Source of the DNA: G963674835 sp963674835
GTDB lineage: Bacteria > Planctomycetota > Planctomycetia > Pirellulales > Thermoguttaceae
Assembly: GCA_963674835.2 (NCBI GenBank)
Contig: CAXXKC010000002.1
Location: forward strand, 1,984,001 to 2,048,000
Length of the DNA stretch: 64,000 nt
Direction: 5' to 3'
Shown here: in pieces, positions 28,529-36,436 of the stretch
Layout: each line of letters opens with the position of its first letter
How positions within the stretch are numbered: the stretch's first letter is position 1
The notes under the pieces: model-generated
The model's input: only the letters and a program-made list of their open reading frames with translations
Told to the model about the DNA's origin: nothing
Database searches by the model: none
Position numbers and translations under genes: made by a program

Positions 28529-28570
28529 ACCCTCACCCCCGACCCCTCCTCCGCGAGCGGCCGAGGGGAG
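28529..28570. repeat. Palindromic dispersed-type repeat, possible terminator
   Basis: ACCCTCACCCCCGACCCCTC runs into CTCCGCGAGCGGCCGAGGGGAG. The inner part folds as CCCCTC...CCGC/GCGG...GAGGGG. It sits between the hsp20 stop (28653) and the next minus gene start (28355). Sequences of this CCCTCACCCC/GAGGGGAG type recur between genes in many GC-rich genomes; that is a recollection and not checked here. Confidence 0.5.
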
Positions 28571-28652
28571 TTGGGCGGGGCGTTCGTAGAGTCTACCAAG
28601 CGCAGGTGGCGGTAGTGTTCTCGCCGTGTTGGCAGGAGCGTGTGTTTGGCAG

Positions 28653-29207
28653 CTAACCTTCGTTGGCGCCCGCGTCGGGGGCTGGATCGGTTGGGATGGG
28701 CGCGGTAGCCGGGGCTTCGCCTTGCGATTGGCCGGCGCGGATTTTGACATCGATCCGTTTCGGCGCGACGGCCGGAACCTTTTTGAGCCGGACGGTGAGC
28801 ACACCGTTGGTATAGTCCGCCTCGACTTGATCGGGGTCGACCGCTTGGCTGAGCGGAATGGCACGGCGGAAGCGGCCGAACCGGCTTTCGGTATGGTAGA
28901 AGTCGTGGCCGGTCGCTTCCGAAACGTCGCGTTTCTCGCCGGCAAGCACCAACTGTCCCCCGGCGACCGTCACCTCCAGGTCGTCGGGCTCCATCCCCGG
29001 AATCTCGGCTCGGACAACGAACTCGTCGTTGGTCTCGGCCAAGTCGATGGATGGGGTGCAGCCGCGGGGTCCGAAAGGCCACTCCCATCCCAAAGGCTCG
29101 CGGACAAACGTGTCGAGGAGACGATCCATCTCGCCGCGCAGGCTCGTCAGCGAGGGCGTCGACTGCCCGCCTTCCCGTTGCTTATTCTTCCACGGTATCA
29201 GAGCCAT
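28653..29207 (-). CDS. Small heat-shock protein, Hsp20/alpha-crystallin family (third of operon)
   Basis: 184 aa. The ATG at 29207 has a perfect AAAGGAGG 7 nt upstream. The alpha-crystallin domain spans about residues 50-145: PSIDLAETNDEFVVRAEIPGM, DLEVTVAGGQLVLAGEK, FGRFRRAIPL and the closing ADYTNGVLTVRLKK (consensus GVLxxxxPK). The C-terminal tail is Ala/Pro-rich and lacks a clear IxI motif beyond KRIDVKI. It acts as an ATP-independent holdase. It is the last of three tandem hsp20 genes. Confidence 0.92.
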   Translation of the reverse strand: MALIPWKNKQREGGQSTPSLTSLRGEMDRLLDTFVREPLGWEWPFGPRGCTPSIDLAETNDEFVVRAEIPGMEPDDLEVTVAGGQLVLAGEKRDVSEATGHDFYHTESRFGRFRRAIPLSQAVDPDQVEADYTNGVLTVRLKKVPAVAPKRIDVKIRAGQSQGEAPATAPIPTDPAPDAGANEG

Positions 29208-29319
29208 GACCAAACCTCCTTTGGCGGCGCTTGGCGCAGGACGTGCGTTTCGCGCCGCTGGCGTTCATGCAACTGGCCACACGCAATGCATGTGCAAAGC
29301 GCGTGGCCTATAGGAATTC

Positions 29320-29718
29320 CTAGGCGTTGACGGTGATCTTCCGCGGCTTGACGGCCTCGGTCTTGGGCAGATGCAGGGTGAGCACGCCGTCGGCATACTC
29401 GGCCGAGATCTTGCTGGCATCGATCGACTCGCTGACCTGAAAGGTGCGGTAGTAGTCGCCGATGCCGTACTCGCGGGTGAGGTATTCCACGTCGTCGTGC
29501 TGCCGTGGCGTGACCTTGGCCAACAACGTCAGCATGCCGTCTTCGAAATTGATGTCGATGCCGTCGCTTTCGGCTCCGGGCACATCGGCCAAGAGGACGA
29601 GCTCGTCCTTGGTTTCCAGGATGTCTACGTTGGGGCGATAATAGGCGCCCGAACGGGTGTGTTCCGCCGAGCCGCGGTTTTCAGCGGCCGGCTTGGCATT
29701 GGTTTCTTGATCGGCCAT
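29320..29718 (-). CDS. Small heat-shock protein, Hsp20 family (second of operon)
   Basis: 132 aa. The ATG at 29718 has GGGAG about 8 nt upstream. Short N-terminus, then the crystallin domain: VDILETKDELVLLADVPGA, FEDGMLTLLAKV, YYRTFQVSESID and ADGVLTLHLPKTEAVKPRKITV. The last segment supplies both the GVLTLxLPK motif and a C-terminal KITV. Separated from the first hsp20 by 72 nt. Confidence 0.93.
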   Translation of the reverse strand: MADQETNAKPAAENRGSAEHTRSGAYYRPNVDILETKDELVLLADVPGAESDGIDINFEDGMLTLLAKVTPRQHDDVEYLTREYGIGDYYRTFQVSESIDASKISAEYADGVLTLHLPKTEAVKPRKITVNA

Positions 29719-29790
29719 GTTTCTTGCTCCCAAAAAGTGTGGATGTGTCTGTTCTCGCTGCCAGTGCGTGTGCGTGCCAGGCCGACCACT

Positions 29791-30234
29791 CTACTTGGCG
29801 CCAGCCACCTGGATCTTGCGGGGCCGCGCCGCGGGCGCCTTGGGCAGGGTGATTGTGAGGACCCCATTGCGAAGCTCGGCGCCGACCTGTTCGGCGTCGA
29901 CTTCCACCGGGAGGCGCAACACTCGCGCGAACGCACCGACGCCTCGTTCGCGACGGTGATAGGTCACGCCTTCTTGGACCACGTCGGGCCGCTCGACCTT
30001 GACCGACAACTCGTTGCCGACGACGGAGATGTCGACTTGCGAGCTTTGGACACCGGGAACCTCCATTTCGACGTACATGGCGTCGGCGGATTCCCAGGCG
30101 TTGACGGCCGGTCGAGAACCCCCTGATCCGGTCCACGCACCGCCAACGTTGCCGAGGAAGTCGGATAGGAGCCGATCCATCTCCTGCCGGAGATGCTGAG
30201 TTGGATACCGCGAAGTCAGTTGACGGAATACCAT
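29791..30234 (-). CDS. Small heat-shock protein, Hsp20 family (first of operon)
   Basis: 147 aa. The ATG at 30234 has GGAGGGG upstream. Crystallin blocks: AVNAWESADAMYVEMEVPGVQ, VDISVVGNELSVKVER, FARVLRLPVEVD, NGVLTITLPKAPAARPRKIQV. First gene after the sigma-54-type promoter at 30341-30357. The three paralogues differ in N-terminal length and probably form mixed or separate oligomers; that is inference. Confidence 0.93.
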   Translation of the reverse strand: MVFRQLTSRYPTQHLRQEMDRLLSDFLGNVGGAWTGSGGSRPAVNAWESADAMYVEMEVPGVQSSQVDISVVGNELSVKVERPDVVQEGVTYHRRERGVGAFARVLRLPVEVDAEQVGAELRNGVLTITLPKAPAARPRKIQVAGAK

Positions 30235-30340
30235 GATGGAGCCCCTCCTTTCATGGAAAAGTCACTGGTCAGTTTCTGTCGGGTCGTTGCGATTGCTTTC
30301 GGCGTTGGTCGCCAGACGATCTCATCGCGGGTGATGAAAA

Positions 30341-30357
30341 TGCAAAGGGTGTGCCAA
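30341..30357 (-). promoter_or_regulatory. Putative sigma-54 (RpoN) promoter of the hsp20 operon
   Basis: Minus strand TTGGCACACCCTTTGCA matches the -24/-12 consensus (YTGGCACGRNNNTTGCW) at 15 of 17 positions. The GG and GC dinucleotides have correct spacing. It lies about 107 nt upstream of the first hsp20 start in the correct orientation, leaving a ~95-nt leader. Sigma-54 promoters need an enhancer-binding activator; no binding site was identified. Confidence 0.6.
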
Positions 30358-30699
30358 CGGTGTGGGGCGTATCGCAAGTACTTTTCGCTGCGGAAGTTGT
30401 GTTGCCGGGCCGTTTGCGCGGGACGGGATTGGCTGCCAGAATGGCAGCAATTGGGGTTGGCAGGACACCCCAAGGTGCCAGCTGAACAATATGCGCAGTC
30501 TCAGGTGATTGCGTATTGCACGACGTTCAGATCGGAAGAGACGGATAGATGAAATACGTGTGAACAATTGGGCCCCAATAGCGGTTATGAGCGAACGGAT
30601 CGGTAGCGGCATGACAAGCGGGAACACCGCGAAAGAGATTGCCCCTAAGCCCGTTTCTTGCTGGAATTTAGCAGGGCTGCTTTTCCGTGACTTTAGCGG

Positions 30700-30728
30700 T
30701 TGTGGCGTTTGGCACAAGAAACTATACT
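30700..30728 (+). promoter_or_regulatory. Putative promoter of the fab-type cluster
   Basis: TTGTGG (30700-30705), a 17-nt spacer and TATACT (30723-30728). The -10 matches 5/6, the -35 only TTG. The first dehydratase ATG is about 57 nt downstream of the predicted start point. Confidence 0.4.
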
Positions 30729-30791
30729 GGGTCGTTCATTCGTCCGGCCCCGAGCCTCTCTTGCGCAATCCGATTATTTTCTCAACCAGCC

Positions 30792-31289
30792 ATGCGGTTC
30801 TCGCTGATCGATCGAATCGAGCATTTGGAGCCGGGAGTCCGCATTACGGCGGTCAAGGCTCTTTCACTGGCCGAAGAGTACTTGGCAGACCACTTTCCGG
30901 GTTTTCCGGTGATGCCAGGCGTGCTGATGCTGGAGGCCATGACCCAGGCCGGGGCGTGGCTGGTGCGGGCGAGCGAAGACTTCGCCCACAGCATGGTGGT
31001 ACTCAAAGAGGCCAGTGGGGTGAAATACGGCCAGTTCGTCGAGCCGGGGCAGACACTCCAGGTGACGGCAGAGATTATCAACCAGACAGACCGCGAGACG
31101 AAGCTCAAGGTGCAGGGTCTGGTCGAGGGGCGGATGACGGTGAGCGCCCGATTGGTCCTGGAACGGTACGACTTGGGAGAGACGCAGCCAGAGCACCGCG
31201 TGACGGACGCAGAGGTGAAGCAGGAGATGCGCGGGTTGTTCGCCCTGTTGTATCACCCCGAGCAACAAGAGGAACTTGCGGCGGAGTGA
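30792..31289 (+). CDS. FabZ/FabA-like 3-hydroxyacyl-ACP dehydratase (hot-dog fold)
   Basis: 165 aa. The ATG at 30792 begins the domain directly. ADHFPGFPVMPGVLMLEAMTQAGAWL supplies the FabZ catalytic His (HFPGxPxMPGV) and Glu (LxxEAMxQ). It dehydrates beta-hydroxyacyl-ACP to enoyl-ACP in fatty-acid-type elongation. First of five genes in the order dehydratase, ketoreductase, ACP, dehydratase, ketosynthase. The C-terminus (TDAEVKQEMRGLFALLYHPE) is longer than in standard FabZ. Confidence 0.85.
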   Translation: MRFSLIDRIEHLEPGVRITAVKALSLAEEYLADHFPGFPVMPGVLMLEAMTQAGAWLVRASEDFAHSMVVLKEASGVKYGQFVEPGQTLQVTAEIINQTDRETKLKVQGLVEGRMTVSARLVLERYDLGETQPEHRVTDAEVKQEMRGLFALLYHPEQQEELAAE

Positions 31290-31348
31290 GCATTCGGGGC
31301 GCGGCCACGGCGCGGTAGCAGCACATCGATGGAGATGGGACGGAGCAC

Positions 31349-32101
31349 ATGCGACTGGAAGGAAAGATCGCGTTGGTGACCGGCGGCAGTCGCGGCATCG
31401 GTCGCGCCGTGGTTCAACAACTGGCGGCCGACGGAGCGGACGTGACACTGGTGTACCGCAGCAATCAAGAGGCCGCCGACGCGTTGGCGGAGGAGATTTG
31501 CGGGAAGGGGCAGAAGGCCCAGGCGGTTCAGGCCGATGTGCGGGATGGTGCCCGCGCCCAGGAGATCGTCGACCAACTGATCGAACGAACACAGCGCGTC
31601 GACGTGCTGGTGAATTCGGCGGGAGTGGTGATGGACGGTTTGATGGGAGCCATGACGGCCGAGCAGTGGCGCGAAGTGATCGAGACAAACCTGTTTGGGA
31701 CGTACCATTACTGCCGAGCCGTGGCGCAGCAGATGTTGTATCAGCGCAGCGGCGCCATCGTGAACCTCTCGAGCACGGCCTCGGAGTTTGCCTCGCGCGG
31801 GCAAGTGAACTATGCGGCCAGCAAGGGAGGCATCGACGGTCTGACGCGCGGGATGGCGAAGGAATTTGCACCGAGAAAGGTGCGCATCAACGCCGTAGCG
31901 CCGGGCATGATCGAGACCGACATGAGCCGGGCGGTACGGGGGCTGGTAGGGGACCGCATCAAGGACTTCATTCCGATGAAGCGCATCGGCCAGCCGGAAG
32001 AAATCGCCTGCGTGGTGGCTTTCCTGGCCAGCGACGAGGCGAGCTACATGACGGGGCAAGTGATACGGGTGGACGGGGGATTGAGCCTAGGCGGCTATTA
32101 G
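31349..32101 (+). CDS. fabG: 3-oxoacyl-ACP reductase (SDR family)
   Basis: 250 aa. Rossmann motif TGGSRGIGRA, NSAG (LVNSAGVV), the catalytic Ser in IVNLSSTASE, YAASK with Tyr/Lys, and the C-terminal YMTGQVIRVDGG are all present. It uses NADPH to reduce 3-oxoacyl-ACP. Its place between dehydratase and ACP genes supports FabG over another SDR, though a dedicated role in a secondary lipid pathway cannot be excluded. Confidence 0.9.
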   Translation: MRLEGKIALVTGGSRGIGRAVVQQLAADGADVTLVYRSNQEAADALAEEICGKGQKAQAVQADVRDGARAQEIVDQLIERTQRVDVLVNSAGVVMDGLMGAMTAEQWREVIETNLFGTYHYCRAVAQQMLYQRSGAIVNLSSTASEFASRGQVNYAASKGGIDGLTRGMAKEFAPRKVRINAVAPGMIETDMSRAVRGLVGDRIKDFIPMKRIGQPEEIACVVAFLASDEASYMTGQVIRVDGGLSLGGY

Positions 32102-32203
32102 AATTGCCCCGGTGGGAAGGTTGATCAGAATTTGTTCAAGGGGCTTTCAACGCCTCTTGCGTGCGGTATCGTAAGACAGACAACGAGCTGGAGGTGGAGC
32201 GCA

Positions 32204-32596
32204 ATGCCGACGAAGGAGGAGATCTTCGATAAGATTCGGACCGCATTGGTGGAAGCCCTGGGTGTGGATGAAGACGAGGTCACTCCCGAGGCCACGCTGG
32301 TAGGCGACCTGGGAGCCGAGTCGATCGACTTTCTGGACATCGTCTTTCGGCTGGAGAAGGCCTTCGACATCAAGATCCCGCGTGGAGAGCTGTTCCCCGA
32401 GGATATCTTGACGAACGCAGAGTACGTGCAGGACGGCCGCGTGACGGAGGCGGGATTGGCCCAGTTGCGCAACCGGATGCCGTTTGCCAACCTGGACCAG
32501 TTCGCTCAGAACCCGGTCGTACAAGACTTCGGTAACCTGCTGCGGGTTGCGGACATGTGCCGCTTCGTGGAGAGCAAGGTAGAAGTAACGGGCTAG
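32204..32596 (+). CDS. Acyl carrier protein with C-terminal extension
   Basis: 130 aa, longer than the usual ~78. The ATG at 32204 has GGAGG/GGAG upstream. Residues 1-80 are an ACP: LGAESIDFLDIVFRLEKAF carries the serine for 4'-phosphopantetheine (ESxD in place of DSLD). About 50 extra residues follow (QFAQNPVVQDFGNLLRVADM). It carries the growing chain between the neighbouring enzymes. The extension and non-standard motif suggest a specialised ACP and not the general AcpP. Confidence 0.87.
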   Translation: MPTKEEIFDKIRTALVEALGVDEDEVTPEATLVGDLGAESIDFLDIVFRLEKAFDIKIPRGELFPEDILTNAEYVQDGRVTEAGLAQLRNRMPFANLDQFAQNPVVQDFGNLLRVADMCRFVESKVEVTG

Positions 32597-32640
32597 GGAC
32601 GTGGCAATAGCAACCGCACCTCAGAGCGACGAGGGGGGTT

Positions 32641-33180
32641 ATGCGCTGGTACTGGATCGATCGATTTCTTGAATTCGAGAGCGGTCGTTACGCCAAGGCG
32701 ATGAAGAACATCTCCTTGGCGGAGGACTACCTGCACGAGCATTTCCCCCGGTATCCGGTGATGCCCAAGTCGCTGGTCATCGAAGGACTGGCGCAGACGG
32801 GCGGCCTGTTGGTCTGCGAGTGCAATCGGTTCCGCGAGAAGGTGATTTTGGCGAAGGTGCCTCGGGTGCGGTTCCACTGCGAGGCACTGCCTGGCGACAC
32901 GCTGGTTTACACGGCCACGATCGAGGCCATCCAGGAGAACGGGGCCAGCGTTCGTTGCACGAGCCACCTTGGTGAAGTGCTGCACACCGAAATGGAGGTC
33001 GTCTTTGCACACCTGAACAGCGACTACAACGGCAAGGTTCTGTTCGAGCCCAAGGTGTATCGCTGGATGATGCGAATTCTGAGGGCGTTCGAAGTGGGGC
33101 ACGCGGCCGACGGCAGCCCGCTACAGGAGTCGTCGTACTGTTTCGACGCAGCCCCCGTGAGCGAGCCCAGCACATCGTAG
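32641..33180 (+). CDS. FabZ-like hot-dog dehydratase, second paralogue
   Basis: 179 aa. GAGGGGG lies just before the ATG. EHFPRYPVMPKSLVIEGLAQTGGLL aligns with the FabZ active site: His is kept, and IEGLAQ retains the Glu. The conserved MPGV is changed to MPKS, so activity or substrate range may differ from the first dehydratase. It probably forms a heterodimer or acts on different chain types. Fourth gene of the cluster. Confidence 0.82.
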   Translation: MRWYWIDRFLEFESGRYAKAMKNISLAEDYLHEHFPRYPVMPKSLVIEGLAQTGGLLVCECNRFREKVILAKVPRVRFHCEALPGDTLVYTATIEAIQENGASVRCTSHLGEVLHTEMEVVFAHLNSDYNGKVLFEPKVYRWMMRILRAFEVGHAADGSPLQESSYCFDAAPVSEPSTS

Positions 33181-33279
33181 ACGGCCTCGGAGGAATCGCG
33201 TTGCCGAACAGTCGCCAACGCCGCGAAGCGATCGACGCCGCGCGGCAGGCAATAGACGGTCTGTTTTCAGGAGTTGATC

Positions 33280-34563
33280 ATGAGACGGCGTGTTGTGGTC
33301 ACCGGTCTCGGCTGCGTGACCCCCTTGGGCAGCGATGTCGAGACGATCTGGAAGCGATTGCTTGCGGGAGAGTCGGGAATTGGCTACATCAGCCTTTTCG
33401 ATGCGAGCAGCTTTCCGACGAAGATCTCGGCCGAGGTGCGCAACTGGGATTTGCGGGATGTCGGCGAGGACCCCGAGGACTGGAAGTACCAGGGGCGCCA
33501 CACGCACTTCGCCGTCGGGGCCGCCAAGAAGGCGGTCAGCGATTCGGGCATCCTCGATAGCCGGCTCGATCCGACGCGTTTCGGCGTTTACACGGGCAGC
33601 GGCGAGGGTCAGCAGGATTTCGACCGCTTCACGGAGATGATGGTGGCCGCCTTGGAGGACGGCGCGCTGGACTTGGCCAAGTTTACGAAGAAGGGCCTGG
33701 AGATTCTCAACCCGGTCGCGGAGTTGGAGCAAGAGCCGAACATGCCGGCGGGTCATTTGGCCAGTCTTTTCAACGCTCAGGGCCCGAATGTGAATTGCCT
33801 GACGGCGTGCGCGGCGAGCAGCCAGGCGATCGGTGAAGCCGTGGAGATCATCCGTCGCGGCGAGGCCGACATCATGCTCGCGGGCGGCACGCACACGATG
33901 ATTCACCCGTTCGGAGTGACCGGCTTCAATCTGTTGACCGCCTTGAGCACGCGTAACGACGAGCCGGAGAAGGCTTCGCGCCCGTTCGACCGCAATCGCG
34001 ACGGTTTCGTGCTGGGCGAGGGGGCCGGGATGGTCGTGCTCGAGGAGTTGGAGCGGGCCAGAGCCCGCGGGGCACAGATCTACGGCGAGGTCCGCGGCTA
34101 CGGCTCGACAGCCGACGCGTTCCGCATCACCGACACGCACCCCGAAGGGCGCGGCGCGATCAGTTGCATGCGAATGGCGTTGGAGGACGCGGGGTTGAAT
34201 CTCGACCAGATCGACTACATCAACGCCCACGGCACGAGCACTAGCGTGAACGACCGGGTGGAGACTTTGGCGATCAAGCAGACTTTCGGGCCGCGGGCGT
34301 ACCAGATTCCGGTCTCCAGCACCAAGAGCATGATGGGGCACCTCATTGCCGCGGCCGGGGCGACGGAGACGATCATCTGCCTGATGGCCATCCGCGACAA
34401 CGTGTTGCCGCCGACCACCAATTACGAGACGCCCGACCCCGACTGCGACCTGGACTACATTCCCAACGCCGCTCGGGAAGCTCGCTGCGACGTGGCGTTG
34501 ACGAACAGTTTTGGCTTTGGCGGTCAGAACATCGCGTTGATCGTGAAGCGGTTTGCCGCATAA
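33280..34563 (+). CDS. fabF: Beta-ketoacyl-ACP synthase II-type
   Basis: 427 aa. The ATG at 33280 has AGGAG 6 nt upstream; the in-frame TTG two codons earlier was not used. The thiolase-fold signature is complete: Cys in LTACAASSQAIGEA (about residue 175), His in INAHGTSTSVND, and Lys/His in SSTKSMMGHLIAAAGA. The C-terminal NSFGFGGQN loop is also present. It condenses malonyl-ACP with acyl-ACP. Last gene of the fatty-acid-type cluster. Confidence 0.92.
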   Translation: MRRRVVVTGLGCVTPLGSDVETIWKRLLAGESGIGYISLFDASSFPTKISAEVRNWDLRDVGEDPEDWKYQGRHTHFAVGAAKKAVSDSGILDSRLDPTRFGVYTGSGEGQQDFDRFTEMMVAALEDGALDLAKFTKKGLEILNPVAELEQEPNMPAGHLASLFNAQGPNVNCLTACAASSQAIGEAVEIIRRGEADIMLAGGTHTMIHPFGVTGFNLLTALSTRNDEPEKASRPFDRNRDGFVLGEGAGMVVLEELERARARGAQIYGEVRGYGSTADAFRITDTHPEGRGAISCMRMALEDAGLNLDQIDYINAHGTSTSVNDRVETLAIKQTFGPRAYQIPVSSTKSMMGHLIAAAGATETIICLMAIRDNVLPPTTNYETPDPDCDLDYIPNAAREARCDVALTNSFGFGGQNIALIVKRFAA

Positions 34564-35769
34564 ACGGTGGAACGTTGCGAGTTGGGCAAGCTCTGCCGGT
34601 CACGCGCGCTTCTTCGTTCGCCTCGACTCTTCCTTCTCTAGCGGATATCGCTTTCGCGTTCTGCTGATCGCGCCATCGGCACCTTGAGATGGTGCTTCTC
34701 GCACGGCTTTGCGATCGTGTTGCGATGGTTCCGCAAAGGCTTCTGCCAAGGCAATTTTGCCGTTCTTTGGAAGGCGTGCGCGTGGGGAAAAGTACGCATG
34801 ATCCCGGTGAATCGCGGCGGGAAAAATTCGCGAAGTGCTAAATCAATTGAGCGCGTTCGAGTTAACTCGCGGCGTTCGGCAATCGGCAAGCGAATCTTGA
34901 ATTTCTTTTTTGACTTTGCTTGAGCATCGTGTATATGCTCTCAGCCGAAGGACAGCAACGCGAGAAGAAGCGGCTCGACTGAAGGTGGCCGCGCGTTGTT
35001 TCCTGCAAAGAGGTGATGCCCCGAGCGCGGCGGAATTTGTCGCAATCGCGGCAGGGGCGGCTGTGGTTTGGGGGCTCAGCCGCCGGCGGCCGCGGGCACG
35101 TGGACGTCCTTCGGTGACGTGGGAAAGCGCTGGCAGGCCACGTCGGACAAACCGCCGTTGCCGGGGAACTTGTCGAGGATCTGGTCGAATGATTCGCAGC
35201 ACCGAGTTGATCTGCCGCATCTGGATGTTGACGTCCGATATGCGGCTGGCGCGTTCTGGTCCTGTCTCTGGGGCACCCGGGCGGCAACTGGGTGCCCTGA
35301 CGCGGCGCCGGCGACTGTGTCGGCAACAAGCGAGCTTGGGCCGCGGCGAACGAGACTATGGCTCGCGGCCTCCGTATCCTGTCCGTCCCAGATTGCCTTC
35401 GTAACCAACAGGAGGACTTAATCAGAAGAACCGCGTGAAACAACTACTACCGCATCGATCGGCGCGCCGACTGTTGTGGACGCATTGCCAACCTGGGGCC
35501 TGAGGCCAACGGCCAACACAGCCCAATCAACGTGCAGACGCACGTGGCACCATCCCAACCCGAAGCGCGCCTATTTTTTTGCGCCGCAGCAGGTCCCACG
35601 CGTCGGGCCGGTACTGTCCCGCCTTGGCGCATGATCGATAGTGTACCGGCGCTGGTTGGTCGGTTATGCTGGAGCGTGTGGCGATTGGCGGTGGCGTGGT
35701 TCTGTGGTTCCAGGAGCGATCGGTTCGTTGCAAGATAGCAGTCGTTTTCGCGCGGGGGCATTCTCGCTC
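34564..35769. other. Gene-poor 1.2-kb region bordering the IS-disrupted locus
   Basis: No open frame here has a ribosome site or recognisable motif, and reading frames break often. One promoter-like pair is noted at 34910-34937. A minus-strand stretch ending near 35076 (FDQILDKFPGNGG) could be a decayed short gene, but evidence is weak. The region has lower GC patches than its neighbours, in keeping with accessory or decayed DNA. Confidence 0.4.
34910..34937 (+). promoter_or_regulatory. Promoter-like sequence overlapping an inverted repeat
   Basis: TTGACT (34910-34915), a 16-nt spacer and TATATG (34932-34937). The perfect inverted repeat GAGCAT-N7-ATGCTC overlaps the -10 box, as an operator would. 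No convincing gene follows on the plus strand. Confidence 0.3.
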
Positions 35770-36348
35770 CTAGGTGGTAGCGTCAACGGCCAGAACAATC
35801 GCGTTAGCAGTAGCGTGTAGTGCATACTTGGCCAGATACTCGGGAACTTGCACGGGGCGTGTTCCCTGACCGTGTGCTGACAGCCTATTGCGAAGTGTGG
35901 CAATGATAATGAGTGGGTCGCGGAAATACTGGGGCAGGGCCGTATTCCCAACGAGTATGTCCACCAATGTGCTGGCTGTGTCTTTCTGGTTGTACGACCA
36001 TCCCTTCTTATCGCACAGGATTTTGATGGTGCTCTCAAGGGCAGCGCAGCATTCCGTCAGGCAATCATCGCAGTCGCCTTCTCTAAATCTCTGGTGAGCC
36101 TTCAAGTACTCTTCGTTAGCAGACTCGAAACCTGGTGCTGTGAGCAGTTGGAGTGCAGGGCGAACCGCTTCCTGATGAAGTACAAGATTCTTGACACAGA
36201 TGAGCTGGCGTGACTCTGAGTTGAACTCGTACCCAACAGCGTTCTCGCGGAAGCGATGATTCAATTCAGCAATTGCGTCCTCTGCAACGGGCGAGTACCT
36301 TCGGTCGTGCCGACTTATGGTGAGCAAATGTGCGAACGATACTTCTAG
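35770..36348 (-). pseudogene. C-terminal fragment of an STM4504/CBY_0614-family protein, split by an IS
   Basis: This part encodes LEVSFAHLLTISRHDRRYSP through LNHRFRENAVGYEF, LKAHQRFREGDCDDCL, ALESTIKILCDKKGW and LRNRLSAHGQGTRPVQVPEY, ending at a stop at 35770. The order and motifs fit what I know of the C-terminal half of STM4504/CBY_0614-type proteins (HEPN-like RNxxxxHG segment). Such proteins carry an AbiJ-like N-terminal domain and are predicted conflict or defence factors. The N-terminal half lies beyond the IS at 37840-38113. Joining the two fragments at one CTAG copy gives 849 nt, an unbroken 282-aa frame. Confidence 0.75.
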
Positions 36349-36366
36349 CAGCCTGTTGAAAATCTC
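36349..36366 (+). repeat. Left terminal inverted repeat of the IS
   Basis: CAGCCTGTTGAAAATCTC; pairs with the right end with two mismatches. Preceded directly by the target duplication CTAG. Confidence 0.9.
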
Positions 36367-36436
36367 GGGTTAATCGGTATCATGCGGCGGTTCTGGGGGT
36401 GTGGAACACCTTGGGTCGCGCAAAAGGGAATCGAAC

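Noticed and set aside
30700..30728. Second sigma-54 promoter (TTGGCAC near 30709) before the fab cluster
   Set aside because: The -12 TTGC element is missing at the required distance; a sigma-70-type -10 fits better.
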